Assembly: GCA_963728355.1 (NCBI GenBank)
Contig: CAVSJQ010000011.1
Location: 1 to 64,000, forward strand
Source of the DNA: Sva-07 sp963728355
GTDB taxonomy: Bacteria; Actinomycetota; Acidimicrobiia; Acidimicrobiales; Ilumatobacteraceae
Direction of reading: 5' to 3'
DNA: 64,000 bases
Both the position numbers and the translations under genes were made by a program. Positions 34,731 through 44,074 of the stretch are shown piece by piece. The notes below the pieces were generated by a model. It saw only the letters and a program-made list of their open reading frames with translations, did no database searches and was not told the origin of the DNA. Positions within the stretch are counted from its first letter, which is position 1. Each line of letters opens with the position of its first letter.

Positions 34731-37322
34731 ATGCGAAGGTTCGCTCTGGTCGGAGGTCTCGCACTCGCGTTGGCCTCCATGGTGTTGGTCCTTCCCCCGC
34801 CGGCGTCCGCGCAGATGGGCGGAGGCGGTGGTGGAGGTGGCGGTGGCACCGGTGATGCCTACGCCGACCTCTACGTCGCCCTTCGCGATGTCGACGGCGT
34901 GCCCATCCTCTCGGAAACCTTCTGGGAAGTCGGACCACCGTCGGTGGCGGTTTCGTGTATCCAGCCGATCTCGTATGCGGTGGTGCCCGACATCACCCCG
35001 GTGATCAACCCGGTCGACCAACGACCGGTGTATCGGATTCCCCTCGTGGGGGAGGGCTCCACCGAACTCACACCCGTCGAGGCAGACACGGCCTGTGAGC
35101 CTCTGGCGGCCTTCGCCCCGTACGTGTCCGAAGTCGAGCTCGAACGCCTCAACCTCGTTCGCACGTCCGACGAAGTGCTCTGGAAGAAGCTCGTCGAGGT
35201 CGGCATCCGGCTCGACGAGGCCACCGTGATCACGCTCGACGGTGCCGGACGGATCACCACCGACGGTGCTCCGATCGACGCCTCCCCAGACCAGGCGGCG
35301 ATCTACGGGGCAGCAGAAGGCGCCAACCCGGCTCCGACACCCGTCGATGACGGGCGCACCGACGTGGGAGAGCCGGGTGGGTTGATGGACACCGGCACCA
35401 TTCCTCGCTGGATCGCTGGGCCGCCACCTTCGGTCGTCCACCCGTTGGGCGACCCGGCCCAGATCGCCCAGGGCGGCGGCGCCTTCGGCCCCTGGCAGTT
35501 GGCGGCTGCCGCCATCGGCACTGCGGCCGGCAAGTCCGTTCCGATCACGATCGACACGGTGCAGTACTACAACCGCATCGCCTCCCCCGCCGGAGGCGTC
35601 GATGACTGGGGATACGCAAACGTCCTCGATCAGACGGCCAACGGTGAGTCCTTCGTCGACTACCGGACGTTCAGCTACACCCGTTCGGAGGTGTTCGAGG
35701 GCTGCACGACCTGGTTGGACGTGCCCACGCTGACGTGGAAGTACGACAAGATCGTCGATCGCGTCGAGTTCACCGACATCGTCGTCGGCGCAGACAGTGG
35801 CCCGGTGGCCAACATCGCCGGATTCACCCAGATGGCCGACGACGTCCGCTCGGTGATCAACTACCTGCACGAGAACGAGGTCGTCATCGATCCACTCACC
35901 GGAAAGGGCTTCTTCATCGACCCGGTGTTCGAGGAGTCCTGCGCCGCACAGGCCGACATGGTCGTCGAACTCAACACGCCGAGGGACGCCGTCGATCCGA
36001 CGGTGACGATCACGTCGGCGCCGACCGCGGAGACCACCGCCACCGATGCGACGTTTGCCTTCACGGCGACGGACGCCGCGAGCGTGCTGTGCGTACTCGA
36101 CAACGGCGCGATCGAGCGGTGCCTCAGCCCGACGACCTACACCGGCCTCGAGCCCGGAACGCACACGTTCACCGTCATCGCCATGGGCGTCGCCGGCAAC
36201 TACGTGTCCGACACGCACACCTGGACGATCATTCCGCCCGGCGAGGACACGATCATCACGCCGCTCGACCCCAGGCGCTTCGCCGATACGCGACCCGGCT
36301 GGGTCGCCGCCGATGGCTTGTTCTACGGCACGGGTCCCGTGCCCGCTGGCGGCGTGGTCCACGTGCAGATCGCCGGACGTGGATACGTGCCGGTCGGTGC
36401 GAAGGCGGTGGTTGCCAACGTGACGTTGGTGGGTGCTGCTGCGCCGGGGTTCGCGACGGTGTTCCCGTGTGGAGCGGTTCCGGATGCGTCGAGCGTGAAC
36501 TATCTGGGTGTGGGCAACGAGGCGGTCGCCAATGAGGTGATTGCGAAGTTGTCGCCGGCTGGTTCGATCTGTGTGTTCACGTCGGCGTCGGCGAACGTCC
36601 TGGTCGACGTCGTCGGGTATGTGCCGGCGTCGTCTGAGTACGTGTCGTTGGCGCCGGTGCGGTTGGCTGACACTCGGCCGATGCCGGTGGCGGCCGGTCG
36701 GGTGTTGGAGGTGCCGATCGTGGGCCGCGGTGGTGTGCCGGTCGGTGCGAAGGCGGTGGTTGCCAACGTGACGTTGGTGGGTGCTGCTGCGCCGGGGTTC
36801 GCGACGGTGTTCCCGTGTGGAGCGGTTCCGGATGCGTCGAGCGTGAACTATCTGGGTGTGGGGAACGAGGCGGTCGCCAATGAGGTGATCGCGAAGTTGT
36901 CGCCGGCTGGTTCGATCTGTGTGTTCACGTCGGCGTCGGCGAACGTCCTGGTCGACGTCGTCGGGTATGTGCCGGCGTCGTCTGAGTACGTGTCGTTGGC
37001 GCCGGTGCGGTTGGCTGACACTCGGCCGATGCCGGTGGCGGCCGGCCGGGTGTTGGAGGTGCCGATCGTGGGCCGCGGTGGTGTGCCGGTCGGTGCGAAG
37101 GCGGTGGTTGCCAACGTGACGTTGGTGGGTGCTGCTGCGCCGGGGTTCGCGACGGTGTTCCCGTGTGGAGCGGTTCCGGATGCGTCGAGCGTGAACTATC
37201 TGGGTGTGGGGAACGAGGCGGTCGCCAATGAGGTGATTGCGAAGTTGTCGCCGGCTGGTTCGATCTGTGTGTTCACGTCGGCGTCGGCGAACGTCCTGGT
37301 CGACGTCGCCGGACACCTCTGA
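34731..37322 (+). CDS. Large secreted protein with Ig-like domain and tandem RLADTRP repeats
   Basis: An 863-residue exported protein. The ATG at 34731 follows GAAGGAGGG and gives a signal peptide ending at ASAQ; ten glycines come next. Residues 40-410 are an unrecognised domain. Residues 418-503 are an Ig-like fold (TFTVIAMGVAGNY). From about 510 the chain is built of a beta-rich domain with FADTRP or RLADTRP, GAKAVVANVTLVG, GFATVFPCG and NVLVDVVGYV, a module known from secreted actinobacterial proteins. From residue 553 it repeats every 116 residues: two full copies and a shortened third that ends the protein. No sortase motif or anchor is seen. A surface or adhesive role is inferred. Confidence 0.8.
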   Translation: MRRFALVGGLALALASMVLVLPPPASAQMGGGGGGGGGGTGDAYADLYVALRDVDGVPILSETFWEVGPPSVAVSCIQPISYAVVPDITPVINPVDQRPVYRIPLVGEGSTELTPVEADTACEPLAAFAPYVSEVELERLNLVRTSDEVLWKKLVEVGIRLDEATVITLDGAGRITTDGAPIDASPDQAAIYGAAEGANPAPTPVDDGRTDVGEPGGLMDTGTIPRWIAGPPPSVVHPLGDPAQIAQGGGAFGPWQLAAAAIGTAAGKSVPITIDTVQYYNRIASPAGGVDDWGYANVLDQTANGESFVDYRTFSYTRSEVFEGCTTWLDVPTLTWKYDKIVDRVEFTDIVVGADSGPVANIAGFTQMADDVRSVINYLHENEVVIDPLTGKGFFIDPVFEESCAAQADMVVELNTPRDAVDPTVTITSAPTAETTATDATFAFTATDAASVLCVLDNGAIERCLSPTTYTGLEPGTHTFTVIAMGVAGNYVSDTHTWTIIPPGEDTIITPLDPRRFADTRPGWVAADGLFYGTGPVPAGGVVHVQIAGRGYVPVGAKAVVANVTLVGAAAPGFATVFPCGAVPDASSVNYLGVGNEAVANEVIAKLSPAGSICVFTSASANVLVDVVGYVPASSEYVSLAPVRLADTRPMPVAAGRVLEVPIVGRGGVPVGAKAVVANVTLVGAAAPGFATVFPCGAVPDASSVNYLGVGNEAVANEVIAKLSPAGSICVFTSASANVLVDVVGYVPASSEYVSLAPVRLADTRPMPVAAGRVLEVPIVGRGGVPVGAKAVVANVTLVGAAAPGFATVFPCGAVPDASSVNYLGVGNEAVANEVIAKLSPAGSICVFTSASANVLVDVAGHL
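36387..37308 (+). repeat. 348-bp near-identical tandem repeat
   Basis: Units run 36387-36734, 36735-37082 and a 226-bp partial unit 37083-37308. Copies differ at only a few positions (for example GTGATTGCG against GTGATCGCG, and GTGGGCAAC against GTGGGGAAC). The repeat encodes 116 residues in frame, and its codon use is less GC-rich at the third position than the gene's 5' part. Confidence 0.92.
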
Positions 37323-37360
37323 CCGACTCGATCGTCCTCCATCGGACGCTCCGAGAACCC

Positions 37361-37392
37361 ATGTGAGCGCCACCAACAGGTGGCGCTCACAT
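37361..37392 (+). terminator. Perfect hairpin after the repeat protein gene
   Basis: A perfect 14-bp stem (ATGTGAGCGCCACC and its complement) with loop AACA, 38 bp after the stop. There is no T-run, as is common for high-GC actinobacterial terminators. Confidence 0.7.
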
Positions 37393-37520
37393 CGCGTCGT
37401 ACGCACGGGGCCGAGCCTGGCGTGCCCGGTTGGCCGCGATCGGGGAGGGGAACGGTTCGCAGCGATGGAGCACCGTCAATTCTTCCTCAAGTTCCGGTAC
37501 CGCGGTGCCGATGAGCGCTC

Positions 37521-38858
37521 ATGAGACTGATTCGGCTCGGCGCGCTCGTCGGCAGCGTCGTGCTGCTCGTCGCGACGTCGGTCTCGATGTTCAACGATCG
37601 GTCCGAGCTGCGTAGCGAACAGGACGCCCGCGTGACGGCGACGGTCCTCGTCGCGGACCAGTCCGTGGAGAGCACGATCGCCCGTGCCGCCGCCGTCGTC
37701 GAGGTGGCCAACGAGTCGACCGATCCCGCCGGGCTCGTCGACTCGTTCGGCCCCGACGTCTCGGCCTGCATCTCGACGGGCGACGACGTCCGGTGCACCG
37801 ATGTCGATCTGTTGGCACTGTCCGGCTTCGGCGCTGCTGCTGCTGCATCGGTGCAGCGAGGAGAGCCGGCGCTCGTGGTCGACGAGACCACCGACTCGTT
37901 GCTGATGGTCTCACGTCAGGACGTGACGACGGCGCTGCGTCTTCCGGTGTCGGCCTTGATCGACGAACGCGCAGCGGCCACGATCGTCGCGTACGGCGCC
38001 GACGTCGAGATCCGGCTGTCGGACACGCCGGCCGACGGCGTTGGTCGTGTCGGCCCGCTGACGGTCGACGATCGCCGGATCGTCACCGACACGCTGGTGC
38101 TTCCGCACGACGGAGGTTCGGTACGTGTTGCCGCATCGATCGTCGACGACGTCGGATTCATCGCCGCCGGTGCCGCCGGCTATCTGCTCCTGCTGGCGCT
38201 CGGCACCGTGCTGATGGCGCTGGCCGGATGGACGTTCCTGCTCGATCGGCGAATGCTGGAGCGACGCGCCACCACGGACGAACTCACCGGACTCGTCAAC
38301 CGTCGCGAGTTCGAACGGGTCAGCGAGGAGTCACTGCTCGCTGCCGATCGGTTCAACACCGGTGTCTGTCTGATGCTGATCGACCTCAACGGGTTCAAGC
38401 AGATCAACGACACCCTCGGTCACCAGTTCGGCGACCTCGTGCTGCAGGCAGCGGCCGGGCGTCTGCGGGCGGCGGTTCGTGACACCGACGTCGTCGGCCG
38501 GTGGGGTGGCGACGAGTTCGTGATCCTGCTGCCCGGCATCGAGGACGGCACCGGCGTCCGCGCCAGCGCCGAGCGGATCGCTTCTTCGCTCGCCGAGAAC
38601 CCGATCGTCGGCGACGTCAAGGTGACTGCGGCGATCGGTGCCGCACTGTTCCCGCGCCACGGTCGCGCACTCGACGACCTGATCAGCGCCGCCGACCTCG
38701 CGATGTACAGCGCGAAGACCACCGGTGTGACCCACCGACTCGCCGACGTCCACACCGTCGAACTGGCGGCGGAGGAGCTGCGCGGAGCGCCGTCGTATCA
38801 AGGTCCTGACCGACGCCGGCATCCCTCCGAAGTGAACACAGGCGGCGGCCGCGACTGA
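37521..38858 (+). CDS. Membrane diguanylate cyclase (GGDEF)
   Basis: A 445-residue signalling enzyme that would make cyclic di-GMP. A first helix (residues 4-22) and a second (about 214-236) enclose an extracytoplasmic sensor domain of about 190 residues with two cysteines. The C-terminal GGDEF domain (about 248-415) has the active motif RWGGDEFVILLPG and the substrate region DLNGFKQINDTLGH; the RxxD inhibition site five residues before GGDEF reads RDTD, so product inhibition is plausible. The sensed signal is unknown. It stands alone between the secreted repeat protein and an aminotransferase. Confidence 0.9.
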   Translation: MRLIRLGALVGSVVLLVATSVSMFNDRSELRSEQDARVTATVLVADQSVESTIARAAAVVEVANESTDPAGLVDSFGPDVSACISTGDDVRCTDVDLLALSGFGAAAAASVQRGEPALVVDETTDSLLMVSRQDVTTALRLPVSALIDERAAATIVAYGADVEIRLSDTPADGVGRVGPLTVDDRRIVTDTLVLPHDGGSVRVAASIVDDVGFIAAGAAGYLLLLALGTVLMALAGWTFLLDRRMLERRATTDELTGLVNRREFERVSEESLLAADRFNTGVCLMLIDLNGFKQINDTLGHQFGDLVLQAAAGRLRAAVRDTDVVGRWGGDEFVILLPGIEDGTGVRASAERIASSLAENPIVGDVKVTAAIGAALFPRHGRALDDLISAADLAMYSAKTTGVTHRLADVHTVELAAEELRGAPSYQGPDRRRHPSEVNTGGGRD

Positions 38859-38883
38859 GCGCCACCGTGCGTACAGTGGCGCG

Positions 38884-40065
38884 GTGGCTCCGACCGATCC
38901 GCTCACTGCGAAACTCGCCGGTTTCGGCACGACGATCTTCGCCGAGATGTCGGCGTTGGCCGTCGAGACGGGCGCGGTCAATCTCGGGCAGGGGTTCCCG
39001 GACACCGACGGTCCCACCGAGGTCCTCGAGGCGGCGATCGAGGCAATCCGGTCGGGGGTCAACCAGTACCCGCCGGGGCCGGGGACGCCCGAACTGCGCC
39101 AGGCGATCGCCGACCACCAACGGCGTTGGTACGGCATCGAACTCGACCCGTCGAGCGAGGTCGTGGTCACCGCCGGCGCCACCGAAGCGCTCGCCGGTGC
39201 ACTGCTCGGGATGCTCGACGTCGGCGACGAGGTCGTCGTCTTCGAGCCGATGTACGACAGCTACCAGGCCTGCATCGCCCTCGCCGGTGCTCGCGCGGTT
39301 CCGGTGCTGTTGGCGCCGGATGCCGACGGCCGCTACGTCTTCGACCCCGACGAACTCGTGGCGGCGGTCACGGCGCACACGAAGCTGATCCTGCTCAACA
39401 CGCCGCACAACCCGACCGGCAAGGTCTTCACCCGCGACGAACTCGACCAGATCGCCCGTGTGGCGATCGAGCACGACCTCATCGTGGTGACCGACGAGGT
39501 CTACGAGCACCTGCTGTTCGACGGGCGGCTGCACGTCCCGATCGCGACCTTGCCCGACATGGCCGAGCGCACACTGACGATCTCGTCGGGTGGCAAGACG
39601 TTCCACACCACCGGCTGGAAGATCGGCTGGATGTCCGGGCCGGCGCCGCTGGTGAGCGCTGCGAGGACGGCGAAACAGTTCCTCACCTACGTCAACGGTG
39701 CACCGTTCCAGCCGGCGATGGCCGTCGGCCTCGGCCTGCCGGACTCCTACTTCCAGGGACTCTCGGCGACGCTGCAGGTTGCCCGTGACCACCTGGTGGC
39801 AGGGCTGCGCGACGCCGGATTCCTCACCTACGAGCCCGAGGCGACCTACTTCACGACCGTCGACATCCGCCCGCTCGTGACCGACGGCGACGGCAAGGCG
39901 TTCTGCCGGTCGCTGCCGAAGCGATGTGGTGTCGTCGCCGTGCCGAACGAGGTCTTCTACGCCCGCCCCGAGCACGGCCGCCACCTGGTGCGGTTCGCCT
40001 GCTGCAAACGCATCGAGGTGATCGACGAGGCGGTCGAACGGCTCACGAAGGGATTCGGATCATGA
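38884..40065 (+). CDS. Class I aminotransferase (glutamine/methionine transaminase type)
   Basis: A PLP enzyme of 393 residues. NLGQGFPDTDGP is the start of the KAT/MtnE/YbdL branch, NTPHNPTGKVF is the PLP-binding loop and SSGGKTFHTTGWKIGW contains the Schiff-base lysine. Starting at a GTG, its stop overlaps the omega-amidase gene in ATGA. In bacteria this pairing fits glutamine-dependent transamination of ketomethiobutyrate or similar keto acids, with the amidase removing the ketoglutaramate made. Older annotation as N-succinyldiaminopimelate aminotransferase is also possible. Confidence 0.85.
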   Translation: MAPTDPLTAKLAGFGTTIFAEMSALAVETGAVNLGQGFPDTDGPTEVLEAAIEAIRSGVNQYPPGPGTPELRQAIADHQRRWYGIELDPSSEVVVTAGATEALAGALLGMLDVGDEVVVFEPMYDSYQACIALAGARAVPVLLAPDADGRYVFDPDELVAAVTAHTKLILLNTPHNPTGKVFTRDELDQIARVAIEHDLIVVTDEVYEHLLFDGRLHVPIATLPDMAERTLTISSGGKTFHTTGWKIGWMSGPAPLVSAARTAKQFLTYVNGAPFQPAMAVGLGLPDSYFQGLSATLQVARDHLVAGLRDAGFLTYEPEATYFTTVDIRPLVTDGDGKAFCRSLPKRCGVVAVPNEVFYARPEHGRHLVRFACCKRIEVIDEAVERLTKGFGS

Positions 40066-40841
40066 CCGCGGTCCGTGTCGCCGCGATCCAGCACGACATC
40101 GTCTGGCACGACCGCGACGCCAACTTCGCGCATTTGCGCCCGATGATCGGCGGCGCCGCGGCGGGTGGCGCCCGCGTGGTGCTGGTGACCGAGACGTTCT
40201 CGACCGGGTTCTCGTTCGACTCGCCCGGCATCGGCGAGCCGGAGGGCGGCCCGTCGTCGCAGTTCCTCACGGCGATGGCGACGACGCACGGTGTCTGGGT
40301 GGGGGGCTCGTGTCCGGAGATCGCCCCGGACGCGCCCGCCGAGGATCAGCGTCCGTCGAACGTGTTCGTGTTGGTGGCGCCGGACGGCACCGCCACCCGC
40401 TACCGCAAGATCCATCCGTTCTCGCACGCCGACGAGGAGCGCTACGTCCGTGCCGGGACCGGCTTCGTCACCCTCGACATCGACGGGCTCCGCTGCGCCC
40501 TCTTCGTCTGTTACGACCTGCGCTTCGCCGACGAGTTCTGGGCGCTCGCCCACGACGTCGACGCATATCTCGTGGTCGCCAACTGGCCGGCGAAGCGTCG
40601 GCTGCACTGGTCGACGCTCCTGCGGGCCAGGGCGATCGAGAACCAGGCGTATGTCGTCGGGGTCAACCGGGTCGGATCGGGCGGCGGTCTCGATTACTCG
40701 GGCGACAGCGCGATCATCGACCCGCTCGGCGAGGTGCTGGCGACCGGCGCCGGCGTCGAGACCGTCCTGACCGCCGACCTCGACGCCGCCCACGTCGCCG
40801 CCACCCGCGACCACTTCCGCTTCCTCCAGGACCGCCGCTGA
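40062..40841 (+). CDS. Omega-amidase / nitrilase-family hydrolase
   Basis: A 259-residue carbon-nitrogen hydrolase. The catalytic Glu is in VLVTETFSTGFS, the Lys in YRKIHPFS and the nucleophile Cys in ALFVCYDLRFADEFW. This set and length match the YafV/Nit2 branch, which hydrolyses alpha-ketoglutaramate. The start overlaps the aminotransferase stop, which supports the paired role. The hydrolase has no signal peptide and should be cytoplasmic. Confidence 0.87.
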   Translation: MTAVRVAAIQHDIVWHDRDANFAHLRPMIGGAAAGGARVVLVTETFSTGFSFDSPGIGEPEGGPSSQFLTAMATTHGVWVGGSCPEIAPDAPAEDQRPSNVFVLVAPDGTATRYRKIHPFSHADEERYVRAGTGFVTLDIDGLRCALFVCYDLRFADEFWALAHDVDAYLVVANWPAKRRLHWSTLLRARAIENQAYVVGVNRVGSGGGLDYSGDSAIIDPLGEVLATGAGVETVLTADLDAAHVAATRDHFRFLQDRR

Positions 40842-40844
40842 GCC

Positions 40845-40864
40845 GCATCTCGTAAACGAGATGC
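40845..40864. terminator. Inverted repeat between convergent genes
   Basis: GCATCTCGT and ACGAGATGC with two bases between, a perfect 9-bp inverted repeat in the 43-bp gap between the omega-amidase and the convergent acetyltransferase. A terminator role on both strands is possible, although the loop is very short and no T-run follows. Confidence 0.45.
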
Positions 40865-40884
40865 GCCGGAGCTGCGCACCGTGT

Positions 40885-41409
40885 TCACGAGATGGGCGTC
40901 GACCGTCCGGCGGGGCGCATCTGCATCGACACACGGATGCCGTACGTGGTGTCCTGCTGGCCGACCTCCAGGAAGCCGCGCCGGGCGTGGAAGGCGAGCG
41001 ACGGCTCGTTGGGTGGGTCGACGTTCACCTCGAGCGCCAGCTGCCCCGCGCCGCCGCGCTCGACCATCAGCCGGTCGACCTCGGCGTACAGCAGGGTGCC
41101 GAGCCCGCGGCCCTGCGCGTCGGCGTCGAAGGCGACACGGTCGAGGTACATGAAGTCGTCGTAGCGCTCGGTGAACCACCGGTAGTTGCCCGAGTCGTAG
41201 TCGCTGTCGGACGGCATCACCAGGCAGAAGCCGACGATACGTCCGTCGATGTCGACCGCGAGGGCGATCGGGCTCTGCTCGAGCAGGTACGCCATTCGGT
41301 CGGCATCGACGGCACCGACCTCGGGAACGTTGGCGGCGTTGATCTCCAGGATCCGGTCGAGATCGACGGGCTCGATCGCACGGATCACGACGGCTGGCTG
41401 GGCGGACAC
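40885..41409 (-). CDS. GNAT-family acetyltransferase
   Basis: A GCN5-related N-acetyltransferase of about 174 residues. The acetyl-CoA loop is AQGRGLGTLLYAEV and the preceding strand DRVAFDADAQ is typical; LAFHARRGFLEVG is the conserved C-terminal block. I set the start at the GTG 41409 (VSAQPAVVIRAIEP) because the fold begins at once; an upstream start at 41472 would run into the divergent ABC gene. The acceptor substrate is unknown. Confidence 0.8.
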   Translation of the reverse strand: MSAQPAVVIRAIEPVDLDRILEINAANVPEVGAVDADRMAYLLEQSPIALAVDIDGRIVGFCLVMPSDSDYDSGNYRWFTERYDDFMYLDRVAFDADAQGRGLGTLLYAEVDRLMVERGGAGQLALEVNVDPPNEPSLAFHARRGFLEVGQQDTTYGIRVSMQMRPAGRSTPIS

Positions 41410-41465
41410 GGCCGGCACCGTAACCGCATTGGCCGTCCCTCGCCGACTGCCATACGGTGCCACCC

Positions 41466-42416
41466 GTGTCATCGGTGATCACCGCCCGCGGCCTCCGCAA
41501 GGAGTTCGGCGACTTCGTCGCCGTCGACGGCATCGACTTCGACGTGGCGGCGGGCGAGTCGTTCGGGTTCCTCGGACCGAACGGTGCCGGCAAGACCTCC
41601 ACGATGCGGATGATCGGCTGCGTCTCGCCGATCACCTCCGGCACGATGCGCATCTTCGACCTCGATCCGGAGCAGGACGGCCCGGCGATCCGTGCCCGCA
41701 TGGGGGTGGTGCCGCAGGCGGACCAGCTCGACTCGGAACTCACCGTCGTCGAGAACCTGGTGATCTACGGCCGCTACTTCGACATCCCGCGCGCCGAGTG
41801 CCGACGCCGTGCCGCCCAGCTGCTGGAGTTCGTGCAGCTCGCCGAACGGGCCGACGAACGCGTCGATCCGCTGTCGGGCGGCATGAAGCGACGCCTCACG
41901 ATCGCCCGGTCACTGATGAGCGAACCGGACCTGCTGCTGCTCGACGAGCCGACGACCGGCCTCGACCCGCAGGCCCGTCACATCCTGTGGGACCGGCTGT
42001 ACCGGCTCAAGCAGCGCGGCGTGACCCTCGTGCTGACGACGCACTACATGGACGAGGCCGAGCAGTTGTGCGACCGGCTCGTGGTGATGGACCACGGCTG
42101 CATCGTGGCCGAGGGGTCGCCCCGCGGCCTGATCGAGCAGTACGCGACGCGCGAGGTGTTGGAGCTTCGGCTGCACCGCGACGCGCTCGGCGACGTCGGC
42201 GACGCGTCCGCTGACGCGGCGGCCATGGCGACGATCGCCGGGATCGGCGACCGTCAGGAGGTGCTGCCGGACCGTGTTCTGATCTACGCGCACGACGGCG
42301 AAGCGGCGTTGGGCGAAGTGCACCGGCGCGGCATCGAACCGGTGGGGAGCCTCGTGCGCCGCAGCTCGCTCGAAGACGTCTTCCTGCGCCTCACCGGCCG
42401 GACCCTGATCGACTGA
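41466..42416 (+). CDS. ABC-2 exporter ATP-binding protein
   Basis: An ATPase of 316 residues of the drug/polysaccharide exporter type. Walker A GPNGAGKTS, signature LSGGMKRRLTIARSL and Walker B LLLLDEPTTGLD are intact; THYMDEAEQLCDRL is typical of the DrrA/NodI branch. The C-terminal 80 residues form the usual extra domain. The start is GTG 41466 or 41457. Two permease genes follow, 6 bp and then by overlap, so the exporter is a three-gene operon with two different membrane subunits. Confidence 0.9.
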   Translation: MSSVITARGLRKEFGDFVAVDGIDFDVAAGESFGFLGPNGAGKTSTMRMIGCVSPITSGTMRIFDLDPEQDGPAIRARMGVVPQADQLDSELTVVENLVIYGRYFDIPRAECRRRAAQLLEFVQLAERADERVDPLSGGMKRRLTIARSLMSEPDLLLLDEPTTGLDPQARHILWDRLYRLKQRGVTLVLTTHYMDEAEQLCDRLVVMDHGCIVAEGSPRGLIEQYATREVLELRLHRDALGDVGDASADAAAMATIAGIGDRQEVLPDRVLIYAHDGEAALGEVHRRGIEPVGSLVRRSSLEDVFLRLTGRTLID

Positions 42417-42422
42417 GCGCCG

Positions 42423-43205
42423 ATGGGTACGCCGACCACCGTCCGCGTCTGGGAGAGCGAATTCGCCGTCTACCGCAAGGTCTGGCAGTCGCACCTGCTG
42501 CTCGCATTCGTGCAGCCGTTGCTGTACCTGCTCGGGATCGGTCTCGGCGTCGGTGGGTTGATCGACGACAACGCCGACTCGATCGCCTCGCTCGGCGGCA
42601 TCTCCTACTTCGAGTACCTGGCCCCGGCGCTGCTGGCGACCACGGCGATGATCAGCGCCGGGCAGGCCTCGCTGTGGCAGGTGCTCGACGGGTTCTTCTG
42701 GGGCAACCGGTACCGGGCGATGGCGGCGACGCCGCTGACGTCCGGCGACATCGCGTCCGGTCTGACGTTGTGGCACGCCACGCGGACGGCGATCGGTGTG
42801 ACCGGCGTGGCGGCAGTGCTCGTGCTGTTCGACGAGACGCGCTCGTGGGGGCTGGTGCTCGCTGTGCCGGTGGCGGTGCTGACGGGCCTCGCGTTCGCGC
42901 TGCCGATCACGGCGTGGTCGTCGACGAGGTACGGCGGCGGGTCGTTCCCCACGATCATCCGGTTCGGCCTGCTGCCGATGTTCCTGTTCGGCGGCGCCTT
43001 CTTCCCCGTCGACCAGCTGCCGGACTGGCTGCAGCCGGTGGCCTACGTGACGCCGCTGTGGCACGGCATCGAGTTGTGCCGCGGTTTCGTGATCGCGTCG
43101 GTCAGCCCCGGCAACGTGGCGGTGCACCTCGCCGTGCTGACCTTCTATGTCGCTGCCGGCTGGGTGGCCTGCCGGATCACGTTCCGCAGGCGGTTGGCGC
43201 CGTGA
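42423..43205 (+). CDS. ABC-2 type exporter permease, first subunit
   Basis: A 260-residue protein with six predicted helices and the ABC-2 layout; the region GGAFFPVDQLPDWLQPVAYVTPLWHG is the family's conserved last loop (split here as FPVDQLPDW and TPLWHGIE), as in NodJ. The gene starts 6 bp after the ATPase and its stop overlaps the GTG start of the second permease. Confidence 0.87.
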   Translation: MGTPTTVRVWESEFAVYRKVWQSHLLLAFVQPLLYLLGIGLGVGGLIDDNADSIASLGGISYFEYLAPALLATTAMISAGQASLWQVLDGFFWGNRYRAMAATPLTSGDIASGLTLWHATRTAIGVTGVAAVLVLFDETRSWGLVLAVPVAVLTGLAFALPITAWSSTRYGGGSFPTIIRFGLLPMFLFGGAFFPVDQLPDWLQPVAYVTPLWHGIELCRGFVIASVSPGNVAVHLAVLTFYVAAGWVACRITFRRRLAP

Positions 43206-44002
43206 CGATCACCCTGCGCATCGTGCCGATCGAGGTGCTCGGGCGGGCGCGGCGGCCCCACCGGATGGTCGAGCGCAGCGTCATGTTCTACCGACACGCC
43301 TGGATGCTGTTCGTGTCGGGTTTCTTCGAGCCACTGCTCTACCTGCTGTCGGTGCAGGTCGGTTTCGCTGCGCTCGTCGGCGACATCGTCGTCGGCGGGG
43401 TGGCGTACGACTACGCCGAATTCGTCGCTCCCGGCCTGCTGGCCGCGTCGGCGATGAACGGCGCGATCTTCGACGCCACCGGCAACGTCTTCGAGAAGCT
43501 GCGTCACACCAAGCTGTACGACACGGTGCTCGCCACGCCGATGACCGCAGCCGACGTCGCCGTCGGCGAGATCATGTCGTCGGTCGGCCGGGCCGTGATC
43601 TACTCGGCGGCGTTCGTGGTGACGATGTGGGCGCTGGGTCTCGTCGGCTCGGCGTGGATCGTGCTGGCGATCCCGGTGTGTGCGCTGATCGGTTTCGCGT
43701 TCGCTGCGGTCGGCATGGCCTACACGACCTACATGCGCACCTGGTCGGACCTCGAGTACGTCAACGCGGTCACCCTGCCGCTGCTGTTGTTCTCGGCGAC
43801 GTTCTACCCGCTGTCGAGCTACGGCCAATGGGGCTGGCTGGTGCAGCTCAGCCCGCTGTATCACGGCGTGGTGGTGGTGCGCGGCCTCAACCTCGGCCAG
43901 TTCGACTGGGCAATGCTCGCCCACCTGGGCGTGCTCGCCGCCGTCGCCCTCGTCGGCCTCGGCATCACCGCCCGCCGCATCGAAGGCCTCCTCCTGCGCT
44001 GA
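43202..44002 (+). CDS. ABC-2 type exporter permease, second subunit
   Basis: A 266-residue paralogue of the preceding permease with six helices. FSATFYPLSSYGQWGWL and LSPLYHGVVVVRGL mirror the conserved loop. It begins at a GTG overlapping the upstream stop. Two unequal permeases suggest a heterodimeric pore. Substrate is unknown. Confidence 0.87.
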   Translation: MTITLRIVPIEVLGRARRPHRMVERSVMFYRHAWMLFVSGFFEPLLYLLSVQVGFAALVGDIVVGGVAYDYAEFVAPGLLAASAMNGAIFDATGNVFEKLRHTKLYDTVLATPMTAADVAVGEIMSSVGRAVIYSAAFVVTMWALGLVGSAWIVLAIPVCALIGFAFAAVGMAYTTYMRTWSDLEYVNAVTLPLLLFSATFYPLSSYGQWGWLVQLSPLYHGVVVVRGLNLGQFDWAMLAHLGVLAAVALVGLGITARRIEGLLLR

Positions 44003-44074
44003 GCTGCTGTCGTTTCGAAACTGGCTCCGACCTCGACTCGGGCAGGTCCGGGGATCCACTCGTAGGCTGAATGC

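Noticed and set aside
36387..37308. CRISPR array
   Set aside because: The repeats are 348 bp, contiguous without spacers and in frame within a protein gene.
34629..37406. 925-codon open frame on the minus strand across the repeat protein
   Set aside because: It is rich in Arg and His and repeats with the DNA repeat, with no start signal; it mirrors the true gene on the plus strand.
40841..40884. Small gene between the amidase and acetyltransferase
   Set aside because: Only 43 bp with an inverted repeat; too short to code.
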